Positions 56,757-64,000 of a stretch of 64,000 nt of DNA are shown here, piece by piece; positions within the stretch are counted from its first letter, which is position 1; every line of letters starts with the position of its first letter. The position numbers were made by a program, and so were the translations under genes. Source of the DNA: Acidovorax_G lacteus (GTDB lineage: Bacteria; Pseudomonadota; Gammaproteobacteria; Burkholderiales; Burkholderiaceae_C); assembly GCF_039540375.1 (NCBI RefSeq), contig NZ_BAABEX010000024.1:62001-126000 (forward strand), read 5' to 3'. The notes under the pieces were generated by a model. It was not told where the DNA came from. It did not search any database and saw nothing but the letters and a program-made list of their open reading frames with translations.

Positions 56757-57928
56757 TGTGCGGCTCCATCACCCAGGCGCAAGGACGGATCCGCCAACTG
56801 CTCTGCAATCGCCTCAAAGGTGTCACGGCAGGCGAGGTAAGCGTCCACCACGTCGGGATCGAAATGCGTGCCGCGGCCCTGCAAGATGATCTGGTGCGCC
56901 TGCTCCCGGGGCATGGCCGCCTTGTACACGCGGCGGCAGGTAAGCGCGTCGTACACGTCGGCCAGCGCCATCAGCCGCCCGCACACCGGAATGTCGTCGC
57001 CTGCCAGGCCCGCGGGATAGCCGCCACCGTCCCAACGCTCGTGGTGGCTGCGCGCAATGGCGCTGGCCACCCGCAGGAAGGCAAAGGCCCCTGACACATC
57101 GGCAAGCGCCGGGGCTCCGGCGGCCTCCTGGACATCGCGCAGCGCCTTGTCGATGGCATCGGCCCCAATGGCTGCGTGGGTGCGCATCACGGCCATCTCT
57201 TCGTCGTCCAGTCGGCCCGGCTTGCGCAGGATGGCATCCGGAATGCCGACCTTGCCGATGTCGTGCAGGGGCGCGGCCTTCACGATCATGCTGCGCATGG
57301 GCCCCTCCAGCGCTGCCGCAAACCGGGGATGCCCAGCCAAGTGATCGGCCAGCACCTGCACGTAGGCCTGGGTGCGCAGGATGTGGTGTCCGGTCTCCAT
57401 GTCGCGCGTCTCGGCCAAGGTCGCCAGGGCGCGAATGCTCAGGTCCTGCACGAGCAGGTTCTCGCGCATGCGGCGGTTGACTTCGGTGTCCAGGCGTTCG
57501 TTCTCGCCTGCCAGCCGGTCGCGCGCTGCCTTGAGCTCGAGGTGTGTGCGCACGCGCGCCAGCACGATGGCCGGATTGAAGGGCTTGGTGATGTAGTCCA
57601 CCGCGCCCAGCTCCAGCCCACGCTGCTCGTCCTGATCGGCCGCCATGGCCGTGACGAACACCACCGGAATGTGCCGCGTGGCCGGGTCGGCCTGCAGGCG
57701 CCGCAGCACCTCCAGGCCATCCATGCCGGGCATCATGATGTCGAGCAGCACGATCTGCGGACGGGGCTCTGTGGCCACGGCCCGCAGCGCACGCTCACCC
57801 GAATTGGCGGCGCGGACCTGGTAATGGGGCTGCAGCAGCTCGCCCAGATACATCAGGTTTTCGGGCTGGTCATCGACGATGAGGACGGTCGGCGGTGCGC
57901 TGGGCATCGAGGTCGGGGGTGCGGTCAT
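56753..57928 (-). CDS. response regulator with HD-GYP domain
   Basis: The 391-aa protein has a receiver (TVLIVDDQPENLMYLGELL; IVLLDIMMPGMDG with Asp near 62; YITKPFNPAI) and an HD-GYP domain (LHDIGKVGIPDAILRKPGR near 220; HHERWDGGGYPAGLAG near 295; VYDALTCRRVYK). Catalytic residues look intact, so c-di-GMP hydrolysis is expected. It resembles the regulator at 19387-20379 but has a longer HD-GYP insertion. Its stop overlaps the start of the BvgS-like kinase, which is surely its partner. Confidence 0.93.
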   Translation of the reverse strand: MTAPPTSMPSAPPTVLIVDDQPENLMYLGELLQPHYQVRAANSGERALRAVATEPRPQIVLLDIMMPGMDGLEVLRRLQADPATRHIPVVFVTAMAADQDEQRGLELGAVDYITKPFNPAIVLARVRTHLELKAARDRLAGENERLDTEVNRRMRENLLVQDLSIRALATLAETRDMETGHHILRTQAYVQVLADHLAGHPRFAAALEGPMRSMIVKAAPLHDIGKVGIPDAILRKPGRLDDEEMAVMRTHAAIGADAIDKALRDVQEAAGAPALADVSGAFAFLRVASAIARSHHERWDGGGYPAGLAGDDIPVCGRLMALADVYDALTCRRVYKAAMPREQAHQIILQGRGTHFDPDVVDAYLACRDTFEAIAEQLADPSLRLGDGAAQ

Positions 57929-57996
57929 GAGCGTGCCTGCATGGGTCGTCCGGGGTGGGGGTCAAGGCAGCCTGTGGTGCGTCTGGCGCGCAGGCG

Positions 57997-58971
57997 TCAA
58001 ACCATGCTACTCCGGTCGGTGGAGGATGTAACGGCTTGTGTGCGCCGCATCCGCGAGGCCGGTGCAACGGCGGCTCCCGCGTCGGCCGCCAGGGCTGTCG
58101 GCACCTGCTCGGCCAGGAAGTCGTACACGGCACGGATGCCCGGATTGCTGCGAATCTCCCGGTGCACCGTGAGCCAGATCGGAAGGCGCGGCAGCGGCAG
58201 TTGCGGCAGTACCGGCTGCACCTGCGGATCGGTGCGCACCAGGTACTCGGCCACGAAGCCAATGCCCAGCCCTGCCCGCACAGCCGCCCAGTAGGCCATC
58301 AGGTCGTCGGTGCGAAACCCGAAACGCTCGGGCTGCACCGCGTAGCCCATGGCGGCAAAGCCGCGCTGGATGTCGGGCTGTCGGTCGTGGCCGACCAGCG
58401 CATGGCCCAACAGCTCTTGCGGCGTGCGGGGCGTTCCGCTGCGGCGCAGGTAGTCGCGGTGGGCGCAGGCACAGATCGTGACCTCGGCGATCTTGCGGGC
58501 CACCAGCCCGGTCTGCTCTGGGCGCAACATGCGCAGCGCAATGTCGGCCTCGCGGCGCAGCAGGTTGCTTACCTCGTTGCTGGAGACCAGCTCGATCTGT
58601 ACCTGCGGCCACTGCGCGCGCAGGCGCGCCAGCACCGGCGGCAGCAGCACGCAGGCCACGGGCTGGCTGGCGGTGATGCGCACCGTGCCTTCGACCCCGG
58701 TGCGTGCCCCCGCCAGGCTGCGGGCCAGCTGGTGGGCTGCGGCCTCCATGGCGCGCCCGGATTCCGCCAGGCGCAGCGCCAGCGCTGTCGGGACCAGGCC
58801 ACGCCCGGTGCGCTCGAACAGGGCGCCCCCCAGCTGCTGCTCCAGCGCAGCCACGTGGCGGCCAACCGTGGGCTGGCTCGTGGACAACGCACGCGCCGCT
58901 GCCAACAGGCTGCCATGGTCCAGCACGGCCAAAAACGAGCGGATCAGGCTCCAGTCGAAATCGCTATTCAT
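57997..58971 (-). CDS. LysR-family transcriptional regulator
   Basis: This 324-aa protein opens MNSDFDWSLIRSFLAVLDHGS, with the helix-turn-helix SLLAAARALSTSQPTVGRHV near residues 21-40. The effector domain begins near 95 (GTVRITASQPVACVLLPPVL). It carries a C-terminal extension of about 30 residues. It lies divergent to the Acg-type flavoprotein gene (232-bp gap), so that gene is the likely target. Upstream in-frame starts add a leader without a ribosome site. Confidence 0.88.
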   Translation of the reverse strand: MNSDFDWSLIRSFLAVLDHGSLLAAARALSTSQPTVGRHVAALEQQLGGALFERTGRGLVPTALALRLAESGRAMEAAAHQLARSLAGARTGVEGTVRITASQPVACVLLPPVLARLRAQWPQVQIELVSSNEVSNLLRREADIALRMLRPEQTGLVARKIAEVTICACAHRDYLRRSGTPRTPQELLGHALVGHDRQPDIQRGFAAMGYAVQPERFGFRTDDLMAYWAAVRAGLGIGFVAEYLVRTDPQVQPVLPQLPLPRLPIWLTVHREIRSNPGIRAVYDFLAEQVPTALAADAGAAVAPASRMRRTQAVTSSTDRSSMV

Positions 58972-59202
58972 TCTTGTATAGCTGAGAGGCAGTTTCAGCC
59001 AATTGTGTGGTGAGCGCATCGTTTCCACAATGCCTGCAACACCCCCGACCTGCCGGTTCATTGACATGCATCACGCCAATACGCCAACGCCCATCCTGCC
59101 GCCCGCTGGCATCGGCCGCACCGCTGCGGCGCACGCATGAGGCACCAACCGGGCAGACCCAACACCCCATTCCTTGCCTTGACCCCCTTGAAGGAGAACA
59201 CC

Positions 59203-60381
59203 ATGCAACGTCGCGCATTCATCCGCCTGGTGGGCGGTGGCACCGTCGCCGCCGTGGCCCTGCCCCCGCTGGCCGCCTGCAGCAGCAGCCCGCATTACCC
59301 GGCGGCCGCCATTGAAGCCTGGCAGGGCCCGGCCAAAGACCTGGAGCCACGCCGTCGCGCGGTGGCCTATGCGATCACCGCGCCCAACGCCCACAACCGC
59401 CAGCCCTGGCGCGTGGACCTGCGCACGCCAGGCCAGATCGTGCTGCACGTGGACCGCGAGCGCCTGCTGCCCCACACCGACCCGCTGGGCCGTCAGATCC
59501 TGCTGAGCCAGGGCACCTTTCTTGAAGTGCTGGTGATGGCGCTGGCCGAGCAGGGCCTGGCCGGCCGGGTGGAACTGTGGCCCCAGGGCCCGCAGCCGGC
59601 CGCGCTGGCCGACTGGGACGACCGACCGGTGGCGCGCATCACCGTGGTCCCGGGCGGAACGCCAGACCCGCTGTTTGCCCAGGTGCTGCGCCGTCGCACA
59701 CCCAAGTCGGCCTACGACATGCAGCGCCCGGTGGATGCGGCCTTGCTGCCACCGCTGATCGCCAGCGTGGCCCCGGTGGCGGGCATGGCCGCCGGGGCTA
59801 CGGTAGATGCCTCGCGATTGCCTGCCCTGCGCACGCTGTGCATGGACGCGGCGCGGGTGGAGGTGCGCACGCCCCGCACCTTTCTGGAAAGTCTGCACCT
59901 GCTGCGCATCGGGCCCGACGAAATCCTGCAGCACCGCGACGGCATCTCGATCAACACGCCCATGCTGCGCGCGCTGAACACGCTGGGCCTGGTGGACCGC
60001 CAGAACATGCCCGCTGAAGGCAGCACCGCAGACCGCAGTGCCCTGCAGCGTTTTGAGGACCACAGCCGCACGGCCATGGGCTTTGTGTGGATCCACGGCC
60101 CCAACACGCGGGCCGACCAGGTGCGCGCCGGCCAGGCCTACCTGCGCCTGCAACTGCAGGCCACGGCCCAGGGCCTGGCCGTGCACCCCATGAGCCAGGC
60201 GCTGCAGGAGTTTGCCGAGATGGCCCCGCATTTCGAGGCCGCGCACCGCCTGCTGCTGGGCACGGGCGCGCCGCGCAGTGCTGCCGACCCCACGCTGCAG
60301 ATGTTCTGCCGCATCGGCTACCCGGCCGAGGCCGCCCCGGCCACACCGCGCCGGCCCGTGGCCGCTCTGTTGCAGGCCTGA
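59203..60381 (+). CDS. Acg-family FMN-binding nitroreductase-like protein, Tat-type lipoprotein signal
   Basis: This 392-aa protein has a twin-arginine start (MQRRAFIRLVGGG) and a lipobox-like LAAC (Cys near 26), indicating export with bound cofactor. The nitroreductase fold is seen in APNAHNRQPWRVDL near 60 and RRTPKSAYDMQRPV near 168. HPMSQALQEFAEM near 327 is typical of Acg-type proteins, which bind and possibly store FMN. ATG 59203 has AAGGAG at the right distance. It is divergent from a LysR gene. Enzyme activity is unproven in this subfamily. Confidence 0.87.
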   Translation: MQRRAFIRLVGGGTVAAVALPPLAACSSSPHYPAAAIEAWQGPAKDLEPRRRAVAYAITAPNAHNRQPWRVDLRTPGQIVLHVDRERLLPHTDPLGRQILLSQGTFLEVLVMALAEQGLAGRVELWPQGPQPAALADWDDRPVARITVVPGGTPDPLFAQVLRRRTPKSAYDMQRPVDAALLPPLIASVAPVAGMAAGATVDASRLPALRTLCMDAARVEVRTPRTFLESLHLLRIGPDEILQHRDGISINTPMLRALNTLGLVDRQNMPAEGSTADRSALQRFEDHSRTAMGFVWIHGPNTRADQVRAGQAYLRLQLQATAQGLAVHPMSQALQEFAEMAPHFEAAHRLLLGTGAPRSAADPTLQMFCRIGYPAEAAPATPRRPVAALLQA

Positions 60382-60391
60382 GGCGCCCACG

Positions 60392-60412
60392 GGCGGGCCG
60401 GCTCAGCCCGCC
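60392..60412. terminator. hairpin between the convergent Acg-type gene and thiL
   Basis: GGCGGGC (60392-60398) and GCCCGCC (60406-60412) form a 7-bp GC-rich stem over a 7-base loop that includes the thiL stop codon. No T run follows on either strand, so bidirectional termination is only a guess. Confidence 0.3.
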
Positions 60413-61386
60413 GCGCCGAAGTGGTCAAACGAGCGCCAGCGGTGCGGCACCGTCTGGCCCGCGGCATCGACCAGCCGCAGCCCGGGCACCGCTTCGATGT
60501 GGCCGATGCGCGCCACGGGCGTGCCCACGGCTGCGGCCACGGCCTGCACTGCCTGGCGCTCGGCCGCCGGGGCGGTGAACAGCAGCTCGTAATCGTCGCC
60601 CCCGGCCAGCGCTGCACGCTGCCAGACTTCGGCATCAAAATGGCTGCTCGTGCTTTTTAAATAAGCACGAGCAGCTATCAATTCAATAGCACGCTCTATC
60701 TCCACCACCGCACCGACGCCCGAGCGGTCGAGCACGTGCGCCAGGTCACCCAGCAGGCCGTCGCTGACATCAATGGCGCTGGTGGCCAGCCCGCGAAGTG
60801 CCTGGCCCAGCGCCACGCGCGGCGTGGGGCGCTCCAGGCGCTGGCGCGCGGCCTGCAGCACCTCGGCGGGCAGCGTGAGGTGGCCTTGCAGCGCTTCAAG
60901 GGCCAGGCGTGCATCGCCCAGCGTGCCGCTCACGTACACATCGTCGCCCGGCCGCGCGCCGCTGCGCAGCAGCGCCTGCCCCGCGGGCACCTCACCAAAC
61001 ACGGTGATGCACAGGTTCAGCGGCCCGCGCGTGGTATCGCCGCCCACCAGCTCGCAGCTGTGCGCGTCGGCCAGCGCGAACAGGCCGCGTGCCAATGCAG
61101 CGAGCCAGGCATCGTCGGCCTCGGGCAGCGCGAGCGCGAGCGTAAAGGCCAACGGCCGCGCGCCGCAGGCGGCCAGGTCCGACAGGTTCACGGCCAACGC
61201 CTTGTGGCCCAGCGCCTCCGGGTCCACGTCGGCAAAAAAATGGCGGCCCTGCACCAGCATGTCGCTCGACACCGCAAGCTGCATGCCTGGTGTGGGCGCG
61301 AGCAGCGCACAGTCGTCGCCCACCCCCAGTACGGCGCGACGCACCGGACGTGTGAAGTGGCGCGCAATCAGATCGAATTCACCCAT
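60403..61386 (-). CDS. thiL: thiamine-monophosphate kinase, with an in-frame repeat insertion
   Basis: ThiL phosphorylates thiamine monophosphate to the active diphosphate. The 327-aa protein shows GEFDLIARHF at the start, GVGDDCALLAPTPG near 21, KALAVNLSDLAACGARP near 62, GGDTTRGPL near 115, and AIDVSDGLLGDLAHVL near 204. Residues 233-248 are encoded exactly by copy D of the 48-bp palindromic repeat, in a loop just before the conserved ALAGGDDYELLFT. The frame is kept because the element is 16 codons long. ATG 61386 follows the LysR stop by 23 bp. Confidence 0.94.
   Translation of the reverse strand: MGEFDLIARHFTRPVRRAVLGVGDDCALLAPTPGMQLAVSSDMLVQGRHFFADVDPEALGHKALAVNLSDLAACGARPLAFTLALALPEADDAWLAALARGLFALADAHSCELVGGDTTRGPLNLCITVFGEVPAGQALLRSGARPGDDVYVSGTLGDARLALEALQGHLTLPAEVLQAARQRLERPTPRVALGQALRGLATSAIDVSDGLLGDLAHVLDRSGVGAVVEIERAIELIAARAYLKSTSSHFDAEVWQRAALAGGDDYELLFTAPAAERQAVQAVAAAVGTPVARIGHIEAVPGLRLVDAAGQTVPHRWRSFDHFGAAG
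60643..60690 (+). repeat. 48-bp nested palindromic repeat, copy D, inside thiL
   Basis: Arms GCTGCTCGTGCTT (60643-60655) and AAGCACGAGCAGC (60663-60675) are perfect, and GCTAT/ATAGC (60674-60690) overlaps them. On the coding strand the element begins at the first base of codon 233 and ends at the last base of codon 248, encoding AIELIAARAYLKSTSS with no stop codon. Confidence 0.9.
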
Positions 61387-61409
61387 GGTTCCTGTTTCTC
61401 TCCTGACGC

Positions 61410-62324
61410 TCATGCGGGCGGGCAGCGGTCAGCGTGGGCAAACCACGCCGCCCAGTGGTCAATGCACACCTGCACCTTGGGCAAGCGGTGGCGGCGGCTC
61501 AGCGTGACGGCATGGATGGGCGTGGGCTGCGGGTCCACACAATCGGCCAGCACCGGCACCAGCAGGCCCTGGCGCACGAGCGGACCGGCCACCAGGGTGG
61601 CCAGGCGCGCAATGCCCAGTCCTTGCAACGCCATGCGCGCCGTGGTGGCCGTGCTGCCTGAACGCCAGTGCCCCTCGGCCGGCCACACGCGTGGCTGGCC
61701 TTCGACCATGAACGGCCACTGGTTGAGAAAGGCCACGCTGCTGTTGGCGATCAGGCGGTGCTCGTGCAGATCGTCGGGCCGGGCGGGCACGCCGTGGGCC
61801 TGCAGATAGGCGGGCGCGGCATACAACGCGCGCGCCAGCATGCCCAGTGGGCGCGCCACCACGGTGTCGGTCAGCGGCGGCCCCGTGCGAATGGCGATGT
61901 CGATACCGTCGCGCACCATGTCGGCCATGCGGTCGTCCACCAGCAGTTCCACGCGCAACTGCGGGTAGCGGGGATACAGCTCCGCCAGGCTGGGGATCAG
62001 CAGGTGCTCGGCCAGCACCGAGCTGCACGCCACGCGCACCCAGCCCCTGGGCTGGCGGCTCTGGCTCGCAAACTCGCCTTCCAGCTCGTCCAGGGTGCCC
62101 GCGATGCGGCGGCAATAGTCCTCAAACGTCTGCCCCTCTGCAGTGAGCGTGAGCCCCTGGGTGCTGCGGTGCACCAGCCGGGCCCCGCAGGCCTGCTCAA
62201 TGCGCGCCACGGTGCGCGACACCTGGCTGACGGGCACATTGCGCTCGCGCGCCACCGCCGACAGCGAGCCCAGGTCGGCCACGCGGACGAACAGGTGCAG
62301 GTCTTCGAGGCGGAGGTCGCGCAT
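61410..62324 (-). CDS. LysR-family transcriptional regulator
   Basis: This 304-aa protein starts MRDLRLEDLHLFVRVADLGS, with the helix-turn-helix SLSAVARERNVPVSQVSRTV near residues 20-39. The effector-binding domain follows from about 93 (GWVRVACSSVLAEHLLIPSL). It is divergent from a small ORF and a tautomerase gene, with a 10-bp inverted repeat in the shared region; autoregulation and control of that pair are likely. thiL lies 23 bp downstream and may be read from the same transcript. Confidence 0.9.
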   Translation of the reverse strand: MRDLRLEDLHLFVRVADLGSLSAVARERNVPVSQVSRTVARIEQACGARLVHRSTQGLTLTAEGQTFEDYCRRIAGTLDELEGEFASQSRQPRGWVRVACSSVLAEHLLIPSLAELYPRYPQLRVELLVDDRMADMVRDGIDIAIRTGPPLTDTVVARPLGMLARALYAAPAYLQAHGVPARPDDLHEHRLIANSSVAFLNQWPFMVEGQPRVWPAEGHWRSGSTATTARMALQGLGIARLATLVAGPLVRQGLLVPVLADCVDPQPTPIHAVTLSRRHRLPKVQVCIDHWAAWFAHADRCPPA

Positions 62325-62344
62325 GCGCCGATGGTAATCGGCAC

Positions 62345-62400
62345 CTGCAACAGCCCCCGCGCTGCGCAGGCCTTGCAGCGCGCGCAAAACGCTGTTGCAG
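62345..62400. promoter_or_regulatory. 10-bp inverted repeat in the LysR / tautomerase divergent region
   Basis: CTGCAACAGC (62345-62354) and its exact complement GCTGTTGCAG (62391-62400) are separated by 36 bp. A pair of such arms between a LysR gene and its divergent neighbour is the usual arrangement for recognition and activation sites. No promoter hexamers were assigned. Confidence 0.45.
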
Positions 62401-62468
62401 CGCCTGCGGTTTCGCCGCGTGCAGCCTGTTTTTACAGTGGCCTCATCGTTCACCCCCTGGAGCCCACC

Positions 62469-62678
62469 ATGACCCCCCGCCCCGCTTTGATGGCCGACCA
62501 CGCCGCCCTGCACCGCGCCGCCGAGCGCCATGCCCAGACGCTGCGTCGCCAGGCGCTGCACGCAGCCTGGGACGCCGCAGGCACCGCGCTGCGGGCCGGT
62601 GTGCGCTGGCTGCAGCAGACCGCCACCCGCCTGCGCCGCCCGCACGCCGCCGCGTCTGTGTGCCACGCCCGGAGCTGA
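62469..62678 (+). CDS. small basic protein of unknown function
   Basis: A 69-aa frame starts MTPRPALMADHAALHRAAER with GGAG before its ATG. It is rich in Ala, Arg and His, probably all-helical, and includes a Trp pair (AAWDAAG, VRWLQQ). No family is recognised. It ends 3 bp before the tautomerase start, so it is likely co-transcribed; translation is supported mainly by that spacing and the ribosome site. Confidence 0.5.
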   Translation: MTPRPALMADHAALHRAAERHAQTLRRQALHAAWDAAGTALRAGVRWLQQTATRLRRPHAAASVCHARS

Positions 62679-62681
62679 GCC

Positions 62682-63107
62682 ATGCCCACCCTGCTCCTCC
62701 ACATCGCCCCGTTGCACAACCCCGAGCGCTACCGACTGCTGGCCGATGCGCTGACCACCCTCACCGTACAATGCCTGCGCAAGCGCCGAGAGGTGACGGC
62801 GGTGGTCATCAACGACCTGCCGCAGGCGCGCTGGCATATCGGGGGCGTACCCGCCGAGCGGCCCACAGCGCTGCTGGAGATCAGCATCACCGCCGGCACC
62901 AACAGCGACGCCGAGAAGGCGGCATTCATTGCCGCGGTGTACGCAGAGCTGCAGCGCCAACTGGGCGGCAGTGCAGGGCTGGCCCCGGCCAGCTATGTGA
63001 TCGTGCGCGAGCTGCCCGCCACCGACTGGGGATACGACGGGCGCACGCAGCGCGAGCGGCACCGGGCACACCCGCCTGCCCCGCAGCCCACACCCCTGCC
63101 GGCCTGA
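62682..63107 (+). CDS. tautomerase-superfamily protein
   Basis: This 141-aa protein has Pro as residue 2 (MPTLLLHIAPLHNPERY), the catalytic amino-terminal proline of 4-oxalocrotonate tautomerase relatives once Met is removed. The two beta-alpha-beta halves are TLLLHIAPL...AVVINDLPQARWHIGG and LLEISITAGTNSDAEKAAFI...SYVIVRELPATDWGYDG. The sequence ends in a Pro-rich tail. The substrate is unknown; small aromatic-degradation intermediates are typical for the superfamily. The divergent LysR gene probably regulates it. Confidence 0.85.
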   Translation: MPTLLLHIAPLHNPERYRLLADALTTLTVQCLRKRREVTAVVINDLPQARWHIGGVPAERPTALLEISITAGTNSDAEKAAFIAAVYAELQRQLGGSAGLAPASYVIVRELPATDWGYDGRTQRERHRAHPPAPQPTPLPA

Positions 63108-63132
63108 AACCGGGCATGGCAGACCTGGCGCT

Positions 63133-64000
63133 TCAGGCGGGTGCGCCGCGAAAGCGATGCGCCGCCTGGCGGCTGACTTCGGCCAGCAACTGCTCGTGCC
63201 GCTGGCGCTCGCGCAGCCAGCGCGCGTCGTTGTGGCCCCGCTCGGCCTCGGTGCGCAGCATGTGCAGCGCGTTGTGCGCGCCCTGTGCGGCCGCGTGTGC
63301 GGCCACCTGGTCCATGGTCTTGAGAATGTGCTCGCGCAGCGGCATGTGGCTGCCGGTGGCCGGGTCCACATACACAGCGTCCAGCCCGAAGCGGCAGGCC
63401 TGGAAGCGGTTGTAGGTGTAGACGAGGTAGTCGTCTTCCGCCGGTGCAAACGGCTGGTCGGCCAGAAACCACGCGCCCAGCGACTGCACATAGCCCGCCA
63501 GCGCAGCCGCGCGCTCGATGGTCAGCGGCGTATCGAAGACGCGGATCTCGATCGTGCCGTACTCGGGCTTGGGCCGGATGTCCCAGTAGAAGTCCTTCAT
63601 GCTCTTGACCACGCCGGTGCGGGTCATCTTGTCGAAGTACTGGCCGAAGTCGTCCCAGGTGAGCACAAAGGGCGCGCGCCCCGAAAGCGGGAACGCAAAC
63701 ACCGAATTGAGCCGCGCCGAATCAAAGGCCGTGTCCTGTCCCTGCACGTAGGGGCTGGACGCCGACAGCGCAATGAAGTGCGGGATATAGCGGCTCATGC
63801 GGTGCAGCATCAGGAGCGCGGCATTCGCATCCGGGCAGCCGATGTGCACATGCTGGCCGAAGATGGTGAACTGCTTGGAGAGGTAGCCGTACAGCTCGGA
63901 CAGCTCGCGAAAACGCGGCTTGTCGTAGATGCGCCGCTCGTGCCACTGCTGGAAGGGGTGCGTGCCGCCGCCCGCCACGGCAATGTTGAGCTTGTCGGCG
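63133..64000 (-). CDS. YbdK-type carboxylate-amine ligase (glutamate-cysteine ligase family 2), 5' end beyond window
   Basis: Only the C-terminal about 289 residues are present; the frame is open at base 64000. Visible motifs are AVAGGGTHPFQQWHERRIYD, FGQHVHIGCPDANAALLML, IALSASSPYVQGQDTAF, and KPEYGTIEIRVFDTPLTIE, all typical of YbdK. YbdK enzymes are weak glutamate-cysteine ligases with uncertain natural roles. The C-terminus ends RFRGAPA. It is convergent with the tautomerase gene (25 bp). Confidence 0.93.
   Translation of the reverse strand, partial: ADKLNIAVAGGGTHPFQQWHERRIYDKPRFRELSELYGYLSKQFTIFGQHVHIGCPDANAALLMLHRMSRYIPHFIALSASSPYVQGQDTAFDSARLNSVFAFPLSGRAPFVLTWDDFGQYFDKMTRTGVVKSMKDFYWDIRPKPEYGTIEIRVFDTPLTIERAAALAGYVQSLGAWFLADQPFAPAEDDYLVYTYNRFQACRFGLDAVYVDPATGSHMPLREHILKTMDQVAAHAAAQGAHNALHMLRTEAERGHNDARWLRERQRHEQLLAEVSRQAAHRFRGAPA

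Noticed and set aside
53052..56840. Plus-strand open frame of 1262 codons opposite the BvgS-like kinase
   Set aside because: No domain is recognisable, composition is His/Gln/Arg-rich, and the opposite strand encodes an intact multidomain kinase.

Overview
The window is 64 kb of high-GC chromosomal DNA from a betaproteobacterium. The gene set and order (uvrA / MFS / ssb, mnmA-nudJ, queA / recG / oxyR near ubiA, pgpA-cinA, dps beside oxyR) fit family Comamonadaceae, most likely Acidovorax or a close relative. That placement comes from gene families and remembered gene order, not a search. A run of 10 N at 32205-32214 marks a scaffold join, so the two sides may not be true neighbours. uvrA is cut by the left edge and a carboxylate-amine ligase gene by the right edge.

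Layout. 1-12.4 kb: uvrA (minus) and the MFS-ssb pair (plus) are forced apart by a 7.3-kb accessory islet. In it, three tandem phage-tail-collar genes sit between two large paralogous secreted proteins, built from fibronectin-III, TIG and disulfide-type repeat modules and ending in a choice-of-anchor-U module plus a variant sorting tail (IPVDAPWAL). 12.4-17.6 kb: housekeeping genes on the minus strand (mnmA, nudJ, a GNAT, riboflavin synthase, a secreted esterase-like phytase). 17.6-29 kb: a minus-strand run with a polyamine/membrane module (SPFH-SHOCT protein, DUF4178, DUF350, membrane-fused spermidine synthase homologue), then a MHYT hybrid kinase, its HD-GYP regulator and an FAD-dependent lipoprotein. 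29-32 kb: DUF2061, a TctD/TctE-like two-component pair and a chemoreceptor fragment at the gap. 32.4-39 kb: proC, ubiA, an SGNH esterase, dps, oxyR, recG. 39-47.9 kb: an HD-GYP phosphodiesterase overlapping a phosphofructokinase, queA overlapping a THUMP RNA methylase, a PIN protein, a small kinase, a SEC-C protein, a sterol-desaturase homologue and a canonical IPTL-CTERM protein. 48-64 kb: a haloacetate-dehalogenase-like enzyme, pncC/cinA, pgpA, a translationally coupled HD-GYP regulator - BvgS-like kinase - DUF4139 operon, two LysR regulators, an Acg-type flavoprotein, thiL, a tautomerase and the ligase.

Two repeat families run through the window. One is a 48-bp element made of two nested inverted repeats. 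It has four full copies with identical internal spacing, one of them codon-aligned inside thiL, and a half copy that supplies the ribosome-binding site and GTG start of cinA. The other is a roughly 270-bp chain of small hairpins, present twice, each copy starting within a few bases of the stop codon of the preceding gene; two stems show compensatory changes between the copies.

Signalling is prominent: three HD-GYP proteins, two very large hybrid kinases, one OmpR-type pair, OxyR and two LysR regulators. c-di-GMP turnover and envelope or surface functions are the recurring themes. No tRNA, rRNA, CRISPR array, transposase or integrase was seen.
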